Origin: an uncultured Oscillospiraceae bacterium
GTDB lineage: Bacteria > Bacillota > Clostridia > Oscillospirales > Ruminococcaceae
Direction: 5' to 3'
Assembly (NCBI GenBank): GCA_934539585.1
Contig: CAKTCT010000003.1
Coordinates: 51,362 to 115,361, forward strand
DNA: 64,000 nt
Shown piece by piece: positions 7,475 to 16,250 of this stretch. Each line of letters opens with the position of its first letter. Within the stretch, counting starts at the first letter, position 1. The translations under genes were made by a program, and so were the position numbers. Under the pieces are notes generated by a model. The model did no database searches. It was given only the letters and a program-made list of their open reading frames with translations, and was not told where the DNA came from.

Positions 7475-8590
7475 TCAGTCGCAGATGGTAAGGCCCTTGT
7501 CCATGGTCAGGACCATGGCGGGGTAGCCCAGGGCGTTGGCCGCCGCAACGATCTGATCGGCTTTGTTTGCGGGAGCGTAGCAGTAGAGGCATCCGCCGCC
7601 GCCGGAGCCGTTGAATTTTCCGCCGTAAGCACCGTTTTCCAGGGCCACGGAGAGAATTTTGTCAATGGTGGGGGTGGAAATCTGGAGGCCGTCCCGGAGG
7701 TTGGCCTGGTGGAGATTCAGGAGCTCGCCCATCTTTTCGTTGGTCATTCTGTCGGACTGGATCAGGGAGAGGGCCTCCCGCTGGATGCGGTAGTTATTGA
7801 TATTGGCCCGGACCTTCTGCTGATGGAAGGCGTCCAGGGTGTCCACGTATTTTTCCAGGGAGGGGTCGTTGTAGAAGTCCCGGATGGAGGTGATGCCGTA
7901 GGGGTTCAGCTCCTTGATGGCTTCCAGGGTGGGGTACTTGGAGTCGCCCAGGACCTTGATGGTGTCCTTATCCTGGAGGGAGTCAAAGAGGATGAACACG
8001 CCATCCAGCTTCAGGTCCAGGGGGGTGGGCTTGGCGGTGCCGTCGGAGAAGTCCAGGTGGACCAGGCCGCCCAGAGCGGAGGCGTAGTGGTCCATCATGC
8101 CGCCGGGCTCGTTGAATTCTTCCACCTCAGCCTTCCAGGCCAGGAGGGCCATTTCCTTGGCGTCCTTGGCGCGCTCCGGCTGGTCGGAGAGGGCGGCCAG
8201 GGTGGCGGTGAGGACCAGGACCATGGTGGTGGAGGAGCACATGCCCTTGCCGATGGGGATTTCGGAGTCCATGGTCACGTCTGCGCCGGGGATGGTGAAG
8301 CCGGCCTTGCGGAGGACGTTGACGATGGATTTGAAGTAGTCGCGTTTGCTTTCATAGACCAGTTCTTTGGAGAGGTCGATGGCGTATTCTTCGTACTTGT
8401 TGTCGGTGTTTTTGGCGCCCAGTTCGCAGATGGACTTGTCGCGGATGCGGATTCTGAGCAAGCTGTCGCTGCGTTTTTCCGCCTTGGTGGAGAACCGCAG
8501 GTTAATGGCGGAAGCGATGACTTCCAGGCCGAGGTAATCCTGATGTTCGCCGAAAAGGCAGATGCGGCTGGGGGTGGAAACCTGAATCAT
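7475..8590 (-). CDS. GHMP-family sugar kinase
   Basis: ATP-dependent small-molecule kinase of the galactokinase/homoserine/mevalonate/phosphomevalonate superfamily, 371 residues. Motifs: N-terminal PSRICLFGEHQDYLG (galactokinase-like sugar site), PIGKGMCSSTTMV (ATP loop, near 110) and C-terminal KFNGSGGGGCLYCY. The GEHQDYLG segment resembles GEHTDY of anomeric sugar kinases, favouring a sugar 1-kinase, but a bona fide galK is present at 50231-51508, so galactose is unlikely to be the substrate. Glucuronate or another uncommon sugar is possible. It is first in the minus-strand cassette with the nucleotidyltransferase and phosphohexomutase. Confidence 0.85.
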   Translation of the reverse strand: MIQVSTPSRICLFGEHQDYLGLEVIASAINLRFSTKAEKRSDSLLRIRIRDKSICELGAKNTDNKYEEYAIDLSKELVYESKRDYFKSIVNVLRKAGFTIPGADVTMDSEIPIGKGMCSSTTMVLVLTATLAALSDQPERAKDAKEMALLAWKAEVEEFNEPGGMMDHYASALGGLVHLDFSDGTAKPTPLDLKLDGVFILFDSLQDKDTIKVLGDSKYPTLEAIKELNPYGITSIRDFYNDPSLEKYVDTLDAFHQQKVRANINNYRIQREALSLIQSDRMTNEKMGELLNLHQANLRDGLQISTPTIDKILSVALENGAYGGKFNGSGGGGCLYCYAPANKADQIVAAANALGYPAMVLTMDKGLTICD

Positions 8591-8634
8591 GGTAAAACCT
8601 CCAATCCGGCCGTAGCCGGTTCTGTCTGATTCTT

Positions 8635-8640
8635 ATTATA
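8635..8640 (-). promoter_or_regulatory. -10 box upstream of the GHMP kinase operon
   Basis: TATAAT on the minus strand about 45 bp before the start codon. No convincing -35 hexamer is seen at 17 bp. Confidence 0.5.
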
Positions 8641-8716
8641 GCGTAATTTGCGGGGGCTGTGTTTAGTTTCCATTGGGTACTGTTCAGGTTAATTGAGTTT
8701 TCGGTGGAGACAAGTA

Positions 8717-9183
8717 AAGTTTTCGGTCCAGCCTTTTTCAAAAGGCTGGCAGTTTCCAAAGGCAGCGCCTTTGGTCGCCCTCCGCAGAGGGCGAAATCCT
8801 ACTCGTTGCGCCTCGGGCGCAACCCAAAAAGAAAGAAAGGCGGCCCGCAGGCCGCCCGCGGTCCCCGCGGCCGCAATTTCGCAGAAATTGCGGCATGACG
8901 CACCTCTGTTCCATCCAAAGCGCAAAACCGCGCCAGCGAGTCGAAGCGTTTCTACGTTTCCCTCACTGGTGCGGTTTTTGTTTGGTGGCGGGAGGGGCAG
9001 GACTGCGTCCTGCGGGGAACCCCTTGATAGGGTTCCCCTCGGTCCGACAGCCCACCGGACTGTCGGACCTTCCCTTCCTGATCTTTTGGTATCATCAGGG
9101 GTGTTTCGCCCTCTGCGGAGGGCGACTTAGGGGCTTTGCCCCTAAGGACCCTACCGCCTTTTGAAAAAGGCGGGCGAAAACTT
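8717..9183 (+). repeat. R2 hairpin-chain repeat, copy A
   Basis: About 467 bp bounded by inverted ends: left AAGTTTTCGGTCCAGCC, right the complement of AAGTTTTCGCCCGCC, both continuing into CCTTTTTCAAAAGGC hairpins. Inside is a near-continuous series of hairpins, for example CGCCCTCCGCAGAGGGCG, GTTGCGCCTCGGGCGCAAC, GCAATTTCGCAGAAATTGC, a GGGGAACCCC/GGGGTTCCCC-type stem and TTAGGGGC/GCCCCTAA. Related copies lie at 22115-22571 and 25547-26018, with a partial one at 21768-21986. No gene is visible in it. Confidence 0.9.
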
Positions 9184-9189
9184 ATTTCT

Positions 9190-9314
9190 GCCAACGCTGC
9201 GGAAAATTCCTTACAGGCTGCTCAAATCGTCGCCGCGCAGCCTGTCGCGCGGCTATCAAAGCTTGACGTGAGATGCCAGGCCGCGTCGGCTTGGGAGCGG
9301 CGACACGCCGCTGC
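9190..9314 (+). repeat. R3 module, copy overlapping the GH78 3' end
   Basis: Shares GTCGCCGCGCAGCCTGTCGC and GGGAGCGGCGACACGCCGC with 21987-22105 (inverted) and 26022-26214. About 56 bp of it (9259-9314) is translated as the C-terminal tail of the rhamnosidase. Confidence 0.8.
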
Positions 9315-11409
9315 GGGAGAAGGTGGAGGTGCCGGGCTCCAGGAGGAGCTTCTCACCGTTCAGGACCAGCACGGCGGGCTCGGGAACGGTGACGGTGACG
9401 GTCTCCCGGTTCCAGGAAACGGAAATGTTCCGGTGGGCGGCCTTGACCCAGTCCAGCTCCTCCAGGAACAGCGGCGCAATAGTCAGCACCTCGCCGTCGG
9501 TCTGGATGCCTGCCAGGTAGCGGTAGAACCAGAGGTCCACCTCGCTGAACATATGGTGGTTCAGGGAATTGGTCATCTCCCAGTTCTCGCAGAGGGTGGT
9601 CATGCCCTGGGCCAGCCAGTAGGCGTAGCTGGGGCAGGTGGGGTTGGTGATCATCTTATAGAGCACCTCGCCGTAGCCCGCGTCGGACAGGCTGCGGTAG
9701 ATGTATTTGTTTCCCAGGATGCCGCAGTCGATATGGAAGCCGTTTTCCTCCACCAGCTGGGCCAGCCGGGCCGCCGCCGCGGGCTTTTCGTCCTCGTTGA
9801 GGAGGCCCTGGTACAGGGCGCAGGCAATGGCAGTCTGGCCCTCGGGCTGGGGCAGGCCGTTTTTCACGAATTTTTCCCGGAAGGCCCGGCGGATATTCCC
9901 GGCCAGGGCGCGGTAGTGGGCGGGGTCCTTATCTAGGACCCGGGCGGCCTCGGCCATGGCGCAGGCGTCCACGTAATAATAGGCGGTGTCGGTGAGGGCA
10001 GAGGGGCACATCACGGTGGTCTCCGGCGGGCACCAGTCGCCCAGGCCGAAGTCGGCGATATAATCCATGGCCATGGAGTCAAAGTAGCGCATATAGCGCT
10101 CCATGGCGTCCCAGTTTTCCTCCAGGAGCCGGGCGTCTTTGCGGTAGCGCCAGACGTAGAGGGGGATCAGGATGAAAGCGCTGTCCCAGGCGGGGCCGCT
10201 GCCCCAGTTGAAGCCCCAGCCGCCGGTGGGGACCACGCCAGGAAGCTGGCCGCTGGGCCGCTGGACGTCCCGGAAGTCCGCCATCCATTTCCGGTAGGCT
10301 TCCACCATGTCGAAGTTCATCAGGGCCTGCTCCGAGGAGAGGAGGGCGTCGCCGGTCCAGCCGTTCTGCTCCCGGTGGGGGCAGTCGGTGGGGACGCTGT
10401 GGTAGTTGGTCAGGGTGGACCAGCGGCTGGCCGCGTGGATGCGGTTTAAAGTCTCGTCACTGCAGGAGAAGCTGCCCAGGGATTTCAGGTCGGTATGGAC
10501 CAGCCGGGTGACGATCTCAAAGTCCGCCGGGGCTCCTTCCACCAGGGCGTAGCGGAAGCCGTGGTAGCAGAAGTGGGGCTCCCACTCCTCCCAGCCGCCG
10601 CCGGCGCAGATGTACTCGTCGCAGTGGAGGAGCTCATGGCTCCGGTTCAGGCTGTTGACGTGGCCGTGGAGCTTGCCGTCGGGGTCCACCAGCTCGTCGT
10701 AGCGGATGGAGATTTTCTGGCCGGGCTGGCCCTTGACCCGGATTTTGGCCCAGCCGCTGAGGTTCTGGCCGCAGTCGTAGAGGCCGGGGGCGATCTCCTT
10801 CATGGGGAGGGTGTCCAGGACGCGGATGGGGGGCATTTCCGTGGGCTTCAGGACGCCGCCGGGGGAGCGGCAGATGAAGGCGTTTTTCCAGGCGCTGTCA
10901 TCAAAGCCGGGGCAGTCGAAGCCCTTCTGGACCAGCCGGGCGTCGAAGCGCTCGCCGCAGCGGACGTGGTTGTAGACCGCGGGGCCGTCGCAGGTGGTCC
11001 AGGTGGGGTCGGAGCGGATTTCCCGCTTGGTCAGGTCCGGCCACTCCATTTCCAGGGAGAGGATCATCTTGGGATGGTGGCGCCAGGGGGCTTTTTCGTA
11101 GTCCCAGACCTCGGCGATGTCGTTGTACCAGCCGTTGCCCAGCATGATGCCGATGACGTTTTCCCCGGGGCGGAGAAGGGCGGCCACATCGTAGATGTTA
11201 TACAGGACGGAGGCGTCGAATTTGGTCAGGCCGGTGGTCAGGACGTCGTCGGTGACAGGCTGGCCGTTGACGGTGATCACGCCGTAGCCCAGACAGCAGG
11301 CGGACAGAGCGGCGGAGGCAGGAACGCTGTCCAGAGTAAAGCTCTTGCGAAACAGGGGGGAGGCGGCGTCGGTATCGGCGGCGGCGATCCATTTGGCGTT
11401 TTGCAGCAT
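9256..11409 (-). CDS. Alpha-L-rhamnosidase, GH78 family
   Basis: Predicted inverting glycosidase releasing terminal L-rhamnose from plant glycosides or polysaccharides. About 717 residues with no signal peptide, so probably cytoplasmic. An N-terminal beta-sandwich region (residues 1-300) includes YNHVRCGERFDARL; the (alpha/alpha)6 barrel carries PTDCPHREQNGWTGDAL (near 345), the region of catalytic acids in GH78, and WGSGPAWDSA. A C-terminal beta domain ends near residue 700. The last 18 or so residues (SGVSPLPSRRGLASHVKL) are encoded in a dispersed repeat and are not family sequence. The second Met (11409) is preferred because AAGGAAA is better spaced for it than for Met 11415. It has its own promoter. 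Confidence 0.9.
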   Translation of the reverse strand: MLQNAKWIAAADTDAASPLFRKSFTLDSVPASAALSACCLGYGVITVNGQPVTDDVLTTGLTKFDASVLYNIYDVAALLRPGENVIGIMLGNGWYNDIAEVWDYEKAPWRHHPKMILSLEMEWPDLTKREIRSDPTWTTCDGPAVYNHVRCGERFDARLVQKGFDCPGFDDSAWKNAFICRSPGGVLKPTEMPPIRVLDTLPMKEIAPGLYDCGQNLSGWAKIRVKGQPGQKISIRYDELVDPDGKLHGHVNSLNRSHELLHCDEYICAGGGWEEWEPHFCYHGFRYALVEGAPADFEIVTRLVHTDLKSLGSFSCSDETLNRIHAASRWSTLTNYHSVPTDCPHREQNGWTGDALLSSEQALMNFDMVEAYRKWMADFRDVQRPSGQLPGVVPTGGWGFNWGSGPAWDSAFILIPLYVWRYRKDARLLEENWDAMERYMRYFDSMAMDYIADFGLGDWCPPETTVMCPSALTDTAYYYVDACAMAEAARVLDKDPAHYRALAGNIRRAFREKFVKNGLPQPEGQTAIACALYQGLLNEDEKPAAAARLAQLVEENGFHIDCGILGNKYIYRSLSDAGYGEVLYKMITNPTCPSYAYWLAQGMTTLCENWEMTNSLNHHMFSEVDLWFYRYLAGIQTDGEVLTIAPLFLEELDWVKAAHRNISVSWNRETVTVTVPEPAVLVLNGEKLLLEPGTSTFSRSGVSPLPSRRGLASHVKL

Positions 11410-11454
11410 ATGCATTTCCTTTCTTCGGAGGGTCCGAAAAGCGATTTCACCCCC

Positions 11455-11483
11455 ATTATAGGTGGGGAAAAATCCGCTGTCAA
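11455..11483 (-). promoter_or_regulatory. Promoter of the rhamnosidase gene
   Basis: TTGACA and TATAAT on the minus strand, 17-bp spacer, about 45 bp before the start codon. Confidence 0.85.
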
Positions 11484-11572
11484 GAGAAAATCCCCACTTT
11501 CCGGAGCAAAGCGAAAAATTTCACGGAAAAGGGGAAAAATCCGGGCGTTTTTGGCAAATGCGGTCCTGAAAC

Positions 11573-11611
11573 GGGCAAATAAAGACCCTTTGATCCAAAG
11601 GAGCAAAGGGT
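11573..11611 (-). terminator. Probable terminator of the amidohydrolase gene
   Basis: Arms ACCCTTTG and CAAAGGGT (11585-11611) followed on the minus strand by CTTTATTTG, just past the stop codon. Confidence 0.6.
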
Positions 11612-11621
11612 GGGAAGCCGC

Positions 11622-12431
11622 TTAGCGGGCGGGATTTTTCCGGAGGACGGCCCGGGTGAAATTCTCAGACAGAACTTTTTTCCGGAAGTCCGGCGGGAGG
11701 TCCAGGGCGTTGAACCGGGCGAACTCCTCCTTGTGGTTCCACATGGGAAAATCGGTGCCGAAGAAGAAGCGGTCGGGGCCGAAGCGGTGGAAGAAAGCCC
11801 AGGCTTCCTCCTTGGAAATGGCGAACAGGGAGCTGGAGGTGTCCATGTAGATGTTGGGGGCCCGGTAGGAGTCCAGGGCCTCCTTCCAGCTGCGGTAGCC
11901 GCCGAAGTGGGCGGCAATACAGGTCAGGCCGGGGAACCGCTCCGCCACCCGTTCCATCCGCCGGGGGGCGGAGAAATCGTAGCGGTCGTCGCCGGTGTGA
12001 AAGAGGATGGCCAGCTTCCCCTCGGCCATGCGGTAGATGGGCATGGCCCGGTCGTCGTCGATGTTGAACTTCTGGAAGTCCGGGTGGAGCTTGATGCCGT
12101 AGTACCCCCGGGAAAGGATGCGCTCCATTTCTTCTTCCAGGTCCTCCAGGTCGGGGTGCATGGTGGCGAAGGGGATGAACTCCGGGTGGAGACGGCTTTC
12201 CTCCCAGATAAAGTCGTTGATGGCCTTGACCTGCCCCGACCGGGTGGCCGTGGAGCAGACCAGGTAGCGGTCCACGCCGATCTCTCTGCCGCTTTCCAGG
12301 AGGGCTTCGGCGGTGCCGTTGCCGTCGTGCATGGACAGGTCGTAGAAGCTGCCGATGGAGGCCACGGCCTTGGCGGCGATTTTTTCCGGGAAGATGTGGG
12401 CGTGGGCGTCGATGATGAATTCTTTTTCCAA
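11622..12431 (-). CDS. Amidohydrolase family protein (PF04909 type)
   Basis: Predicted metal-dependent TIM-barrel hydrolase or decarboxylase, 269 residues, cytoplasmic. Metal-site motifs: DAHAHIFP at the N-terminus (HxH), GIKLHPDFQ near 133, LFHTGD near 155, AAHFGG near 180 and FGTDFPMW near 222, whose Asp closes the active site. The substrate cannot be told from sequence. The gene lies between the rhamnosidase and feoB with its own promoter and terminator, so context gives little help. The family covers many carboxylic and aromatic acid substrates. Confidence 0.85.
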   Translation of the reverse strand: MEKEFIIDAHAHIFPEKIAAKAVASIGSFYDLSMHDGNGTAEALLESGREIGVDRYLVCSTATRSGQVKAINDFIWEESRLHPEFIPFATMHPDLEDLEEEMERILSRGYYGIKLHPDFQKFNIDDDRAMPIYRMAEGKLAILFHTGDDRYDFSAPRRMERVAERFPGLTCIAAHFGGYRSWKEALDSYRAPNIYMDTSSSLFAISKEEAWAFFHRFGPDRFFFGTDFPMWNHKEEFARFNALDLPPDFRKKVLSENFTRAVLRKNPAR

Positions 12432-12493
12432 GGATATGCCTCTTTTCTGAAAATCCGCGCATTTTGTACGCGAAACGACATTTCTTTTCGATT

Positions 12494-12522
12494 ATTATAC
12501 AGCATTTTCTCGGAAAAAGCAA
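12494..12522 (-). promoter_or_regulatory. Promoter of the amidohydrolase gene
   Basis: TTGCTT and TATAAT on the minus strand with a 17-bp spacer. Confidence 0.75.
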
Positions 12523-12583
12523 CTTGCATTTTCAACGATACCGCTCCTGGGCCGCCGGGAAAAGCTGGTGCTTTTGCTGCCTG

Positions 12584-14668
12584 TCAAAGGAGCCGCCCCG
12601 CCTGGGCGATGAGGAAGCAGAGGCAGAGCCCCGCCACCGTGGGCAGCGCCGCGGCCAGGAGGGTCCATCTGAGGCTGCCGGTCTCCTTCCGGACGGTGAG
12701 CAGCGTGGTGGAGCAAGGCCAGTGCATCAGGGAGAACACTAGGGTGCAGGCCGCCGTGACCCAGGTCCAGCCGTTCTGGGTCAGGAGGGCCCGGACCTCC
12801 CCGGCGCTGCCCAGGTCCGTCAGGGTCCCGGAGGCGGCGTAGGCCATGAGGATAATGGGCAGGACGATCTCGTTGGCCGGGAATCCCAGGAGGAAGGCCA
12901 TGAGGATGACGCCGTCCATGCCGAAAATCCGGGCGGCGGGGTCCAGAAATCCGGCGCAGAGGGCCAGAAGGCTCTGTCCGCCCACGGAGACGTTGGCCAT
13001 GAGCCAGATGATCAGCCCCGCCGGAGCCGCCACGGCGGCGGCCCTCCCCAGGACGAACAGGGTCCGGTCCAGGACCGAACGGACCAGGACCTTCCCCACC
13101 TGGGGACGGCGGTAGGGGGGAAGCTCCAGGGTGAAGGAGGAGGGGGTCCCCTTCAGGATGGTCCCGGACAGCAGCCGGGAAAGGAGGAAGGTCATGAGGA
13201 CCCCCAGGACCAGAACTCCCGCCAGGGCCAGGGAGGACAGGGCCGAGGACCAGGCCGGAGTCCCGGCGAAAAACATCCCGATGAGGAGGATCAGGGTGGG
13301 GAACCGGCCGTTGCAGGGCATCAGGGAGTTGGTGAGGATGGCGATGAGCCGCTCCCGGGGGGAATCGATGATCCGCGCGCCGGAGACGCCCACGGCGTTG
13401 CAGCCAAGGCCCATGAGCATGGTCAGGCACTGCTTGCCGCAGGCCCGGGCCTTCTGGAAGCATCTGTCCAGGTTGAATGCCACCCGGGGCAGGTAGCCAA
13501 AGTCCTCCAGCAGAGTGAACAGGGGGAAGAAAATGGCCATGGGCGGCAGCATGACGCTGACCACCCAGGCCAGGACGTGGAACATCCCATCGATGAGCAG
13601 CCCCACGGCCCACTCCGGCGGGGAAAGGGCCGTCAGCCCCGCCCGGAGCCGGTCCTCCACCCAGAAAAGCCCCCGGGACAGCAGCTGGGAGGGGTAGTTG
13701 GCCCCGGCGACGGTGATCCAGAAGATCAGGGCCAGGAGGAGGAGCATCACGGGGAACCCCGTCCATTTCCCGGTGAAGACCCGGTCCAGCCGCCGGTCCC
13801 GGGCGCAGCAGGCCGCCGGGCGGGACACGGCCTCGCAGCAGACTTCCTCCGCCCGGAGGACGATGCAGGAGACCATGGCGTCCCGGAGCCGTTCATCGAT
13901 GAGGCCCTGTTCTTCCAGGTAGCGGCCGGCCTTGAACAGGGCCCGCTTCACCTCCGGGTCCTGGCGGAGGGGGAAGGAAAGGTGCGCCTCCACAGCGGCG
14001 AGAAGGGCCTCGTCAGGGTCCAGGAGCCGCAGGGCCGTCCACCGGGCCGGGAGCTTCCCGCCCAGCTTGGTCCGGAGGACCGGCTCCAGGATTTCCAGGG
14101 CGTTTTCCAGGGCGGGGAGGTAGCGGATGCGCTTGGGCTCCGGGTCCCGGGGGAGGACGGACTGGACCGTTTCCACCAGGGAGCGGAGGCCCCGGCCGCT
14201 GCGGGCGCTGGTCCCCACCGCCGGGACCCCCAGCTCCGCCGAGAGCTTTGCTAGGTCCACCCGGACGCCTTTTTTCTCCGCTTCGTCCATGAGGTTGACG
14301 CAGACCACGGCCCGGCCGGTGAGCTCCAGGACCTGGAGGACCAGGTTCAGGTTCCGCTCCAGGGTGGTGGCGTCGCAGACGATGACGGCGGCGTCGGACT
14401 CCCCGAAGCAGAGGAAGTTCCGGGCCGCCGCCTCCTCCGCCGACTGGGCAAGGAGGGAGTAGGTCCCGGGGAGGTCCACCAGGGTGCAGTCGAAGCCGCC
14501 GTATGTACAGCGTCCGCTGGCGTTGGTCACGGTTTTTCCGGCCCAGTTGCCGGTGTGCTGCTTCATGCCGGTGAGGGCGTTGAACACGGTGCTTTTCCCC
14601 ACGTTGGGGTTTCCGGCCAGGGCGATTACCGGCCGGGAGCGGTCCGGCTCCGGGATGCGGTTTTCCAT
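12584..14668 (-). CDS. feoB: Ferrous iron transport protein B
   Basis: GTPase-coupled Fe(II) importer of the cytoplasmic membrane, about 694 residues, within the usual size range. N-terminal G domain: GNPNVGKST (P-loop), a switch I region around KTVTNASGR, VDLPGTYSL (G3) and VNLMDEA (G4). A helical GDI-like domain follows (residues about 170-270), then around eight to ten membrane segments with the two Gate regions. ATG 14668 is chosen because the G domain begins there; upstream sequence in frame overlaps feoA. It is transcribed with feoA, 47 bp upstream. No feoC is seen. The C-terminus ends AQAGRLL. Confidence 0.95.
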   Translation of the reverse strand: MENRIPEPDRSRPVIALAGNPNVGKSTVFNALTGMKQHTGNWAGKTVTNASGRCTYGGFDCTLVDLPGTYSLLAQSAEEAAARNFLCFGESDAAVIVCDATTLERNLNLVLQVLELTGRAVVCVNLMDEAEKKGVRVDLAKLSAELGVPAVGTSARSGRGLRSLVETVQSVLPRDPEPKRIRYLPALENALEILEPVLRTKLGGKLPARWTALRLLDPDEALLAAVEAHLSFPLRQDPEVKRALFKAGRYLEEQGLIDERLRDAMVSCIVLRAEEVCCEAVSRPAACCARDRRLDRVFTGKWTGFPVMLLLLALIFWITVAGANYPSQLLSRGLFWVEDRLRAGLTALSPPEWAVGLLIDGMFHVLAWVVSVMLPPMAIFFPLFTLLEDFGYLPRVAFNLDRCFQKARACGKQCLTMLMGLGCNAVGVSGARIIDSPRERLIAILTNSLMPCNGRFPTLILLIGMFFAGTPAWSSALSSLALAGVLVLGVLMTFLLSRLLSGTILKGTPSSFTLELPPYRRPQVGKVLVRSVLDRTLFVLGRAAAVAAPAGLIIWLMANVSVGGQSLLALCAGFLDPAARIFGMDGVILMAFLLGFPANEIVLPIILMAYAASGTLTDLGSAGEVRALLTQNGWTWVTAACTLVFSLMHWPCSTTLLTVRKETGSLRWTLLAAALPTVAGLCLCFLIAQAGRLL

Positions 14669-14715
14669 AGTTCCACGACCTTTCTCGGAAATCGCTTCAG
14701 GAGGCCGCAGCCCCG

Positions 14716-14958
14716 TCAAAGGACGGGAGCTACGGCGATGCGTGCGCTGTCGCAGTCCCGGAGGGCCACCACCGCGCCTCGGATGGCGTAGGCGGCGGGG
14801 TCCCCCAGGGGGCTGCGGTGGAGACACTCCACCCGGGCGCCCTCGGTGAGGCCCATGTCCAGCAGACGGCGGCGGATGGACCCCGACGCGCCCAGGCGGA
14901 CGACAGCGGCCCGCTCCCCCGCTTTCAGGGCGCTGAGGGGGAGGATATGCTGCTCCAT
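14716..14958 (-). CDS. feoA: Ferrous iron transport protein A
   Basis: Small SH3-like cytoplasmic partner of FeoB, 80 residues, with the typical SIRRRLLDMGLTEGARVEC segment and the final beta strands (AYAIRGAVVALR). The start ATG follows AAAGGAG at 5 nt. It is the first gene of the feoAB unit. No Fur-type operator was recognised upstream. Confidence 0.9.
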   Translation of the reverse strand: MEQHILPLSALKAGERAAVVRLGASGSIRRRLLDMGLTEGARVECLHRSPLGDPAAYAIRGAVVALRDCDSARIAVAPVL

Positions 14959-15097
14959 GGCGTTTCTCCTTTGCGGAAATTGCCGGTTCCGGGGTGGAAG
15001 ACCGGCTGTTCCACACTATGCGGCGGTCGGTCCGGGGGTTCCGGGAAAAATTTCCGGGAGATTTTTGGCCAAAATTGCAGTTTTTTGGGCCGCGGGC

Positions 15098-15126
15098 TGG
15101 ACATTTCGGAAAAAATCATGTATAAT
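15098..15126 (+). promoter_or_regulatory. Promoter of the foldase-like lipoprotein gene
   Basis: TGGACA and TATAAT, 17-bp spacer, about 37 bp before the start codon and divergent from feoA. Confidence 0.8.
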
Positions 15127-15162
15127 AGCATTTGTATTGACCTACCCCGCGGAAGCGGAACC

Positions 15163-16194
15163 ATGAAAAAAGGAATGAGAAGCTATATGAAGTGGATGAA
15201 GAAAATCGCCTCCGGCGCGCTGGCGCTGCTTCTGGCCGGGTCCCTGACCGCCTGCGGCGGGGATACCTCCTGGGCTTACCGCTCCGGCGACGACACCGTG
15301 ACCTCCGGCATGTACATCGGCCTTTCCATCAACGCCCTGAACACCGCCTACTCTCTGGAGGGCTTTGACAACACCAAGACCCCCTTCCAGCAGAAGCTGG
15401 AGGGCGAGGACGCCGTCCAGTGGCTCAAGGAAAAGACCGAGGAGCTGGCCCGGGAATACCTGGCCGTGGAGCAGAAATTCGACGAAATGGGCCTGACCCT
15501 TGCCGAAAACGAGGTAAACGGCGTCAGCGCTACGGTGGAGCTCTACTGGACCACCCTGGGCATGGGCACCTCCTACACCGACGCGGGCTGCGGCAAGGAG
15601 TCCTTTACCAAAATCTACACCAACTCCGCCAAGCGGGGCCGGCTGTTCCAGACCATCTACGGCGAAGGCGGCGAGAAGGAAGTGCCGGAGTCGGAGCTGA
15701 AAACCATCTTCGCCAACGACTACGCCAAGGGCACCTACTTCACTGTTGCCCTCACCGATAAGGACGGCAACGCCCTGACCGGCGCGGACCTCATCGACAA
15801 GAAGGAAGAAGCCCAGAAGCTGGCCGACCGCATCGCCGACGGCGAAGACATCGAGGAAGTCAAGGCCGAATATAACGGCACGGACAAGTCCGATGACTCC
15901 TCCGTGGTCATCCAGCGCTCCAACGAAAACCTGACTGCCGGCGGCACCGCCATTGTCAAGGGCAAGGCCGGGGAATCCGGCATGGTCACGGACGACAAGT
16001 ACGCCTATGTGTACCTGGTCCAGGACCCGCTGTCCGGGGACACCTTCGAGAACTACCGCTCCACGGTGCTGCAGAACCTCAAGGGCGACGAGTTCAACGA
16101 GACGGTCGCGGAATGGGCCGCCGCCGTTACCCTGGAAGAAAACGCCGCGTCTCTGCGGAAGCACAGCCCCAAACATCTGAAGAGCCTGCTGTAA
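15163..16194 (+). CDS. Foldase-like lipoprotein (SurA_N/PrsA type)
   Basis: Exported lipoprotein of about 343 residues. The N-terminus has a basic region, a hydrophobic stretch (IASGALALLLAGSL) and the lipobox LTAC, so it is anchored outside the membrane. The mature part is helical and acidic with an arrangement like the SurA_N/PrsA chaperone fold (VEQKFDEMGLTLAENEV, then a tail with FENYRSTVLQNLKGDEF), but I do not see a clear parvulin prolyl-isomerase core; the 210-300 region may be a degenerate one. The likely role is folding of secreted proteins. ATG 15163 is used, although three in-frame Met codons follow within 40 bp. It is a single-gene unit with its own promoter and terminator. Confidence 0.65.
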   Translation: MKKGMRSYMKWMKKIASGALALLLAGSLTACGGDTSWAYRSGDDTVTSGMYIGLSINALNTAYSLEGFDNTKTPFQQKLEGEDAVQWLKEKTEELAREYLAVEQKFDEMGLTLAENEVNGVSATVELYWTTLGMGTSYTDAGCGKESFTKIYTNSAKRGRLFQTIYGEGGEKEVPESELKTIFANDYAKGTYFTVALTDKDGNALTGADLIDKKEEAQKLADRIADGEDIEEVKAEYNGTDKSDDSSVVIQRSNENLTAGGTAIVKGKAGESGMVTDDKYAYVYLVQDPLSGDTFENYRSTVLQNLKGDEFNETVAEWAAAVTLEENAASLRKHSPKHLKSLL

Positions 16195-16209
16195 AAGAAT
16201 CCTATGCAG

Positions 16210-16245
16210 CCGCCTGCCGGAGCATCCTCCGGCGGGCGGTTTTTC
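16210..16245 (+). terminator. Intrinsic terminator of the lipoprotein gene
   Basis: Arms CCGCCTGCCGGAG and CTCCGGCGGGCGG with a CATC loop, followed by TTTTT. Confidence 0.9.
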
Positions 16246-16250
16246 TATGC

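Noticed and set aside
6695..8629. Plus-strand open frame of 644 codons across the sugar-activation cassette
   Set aside because: Shadow of the nucleotidyltransferase and GHMP kinase genes; hydrophobic Gly/Val-rich composition without motifs.
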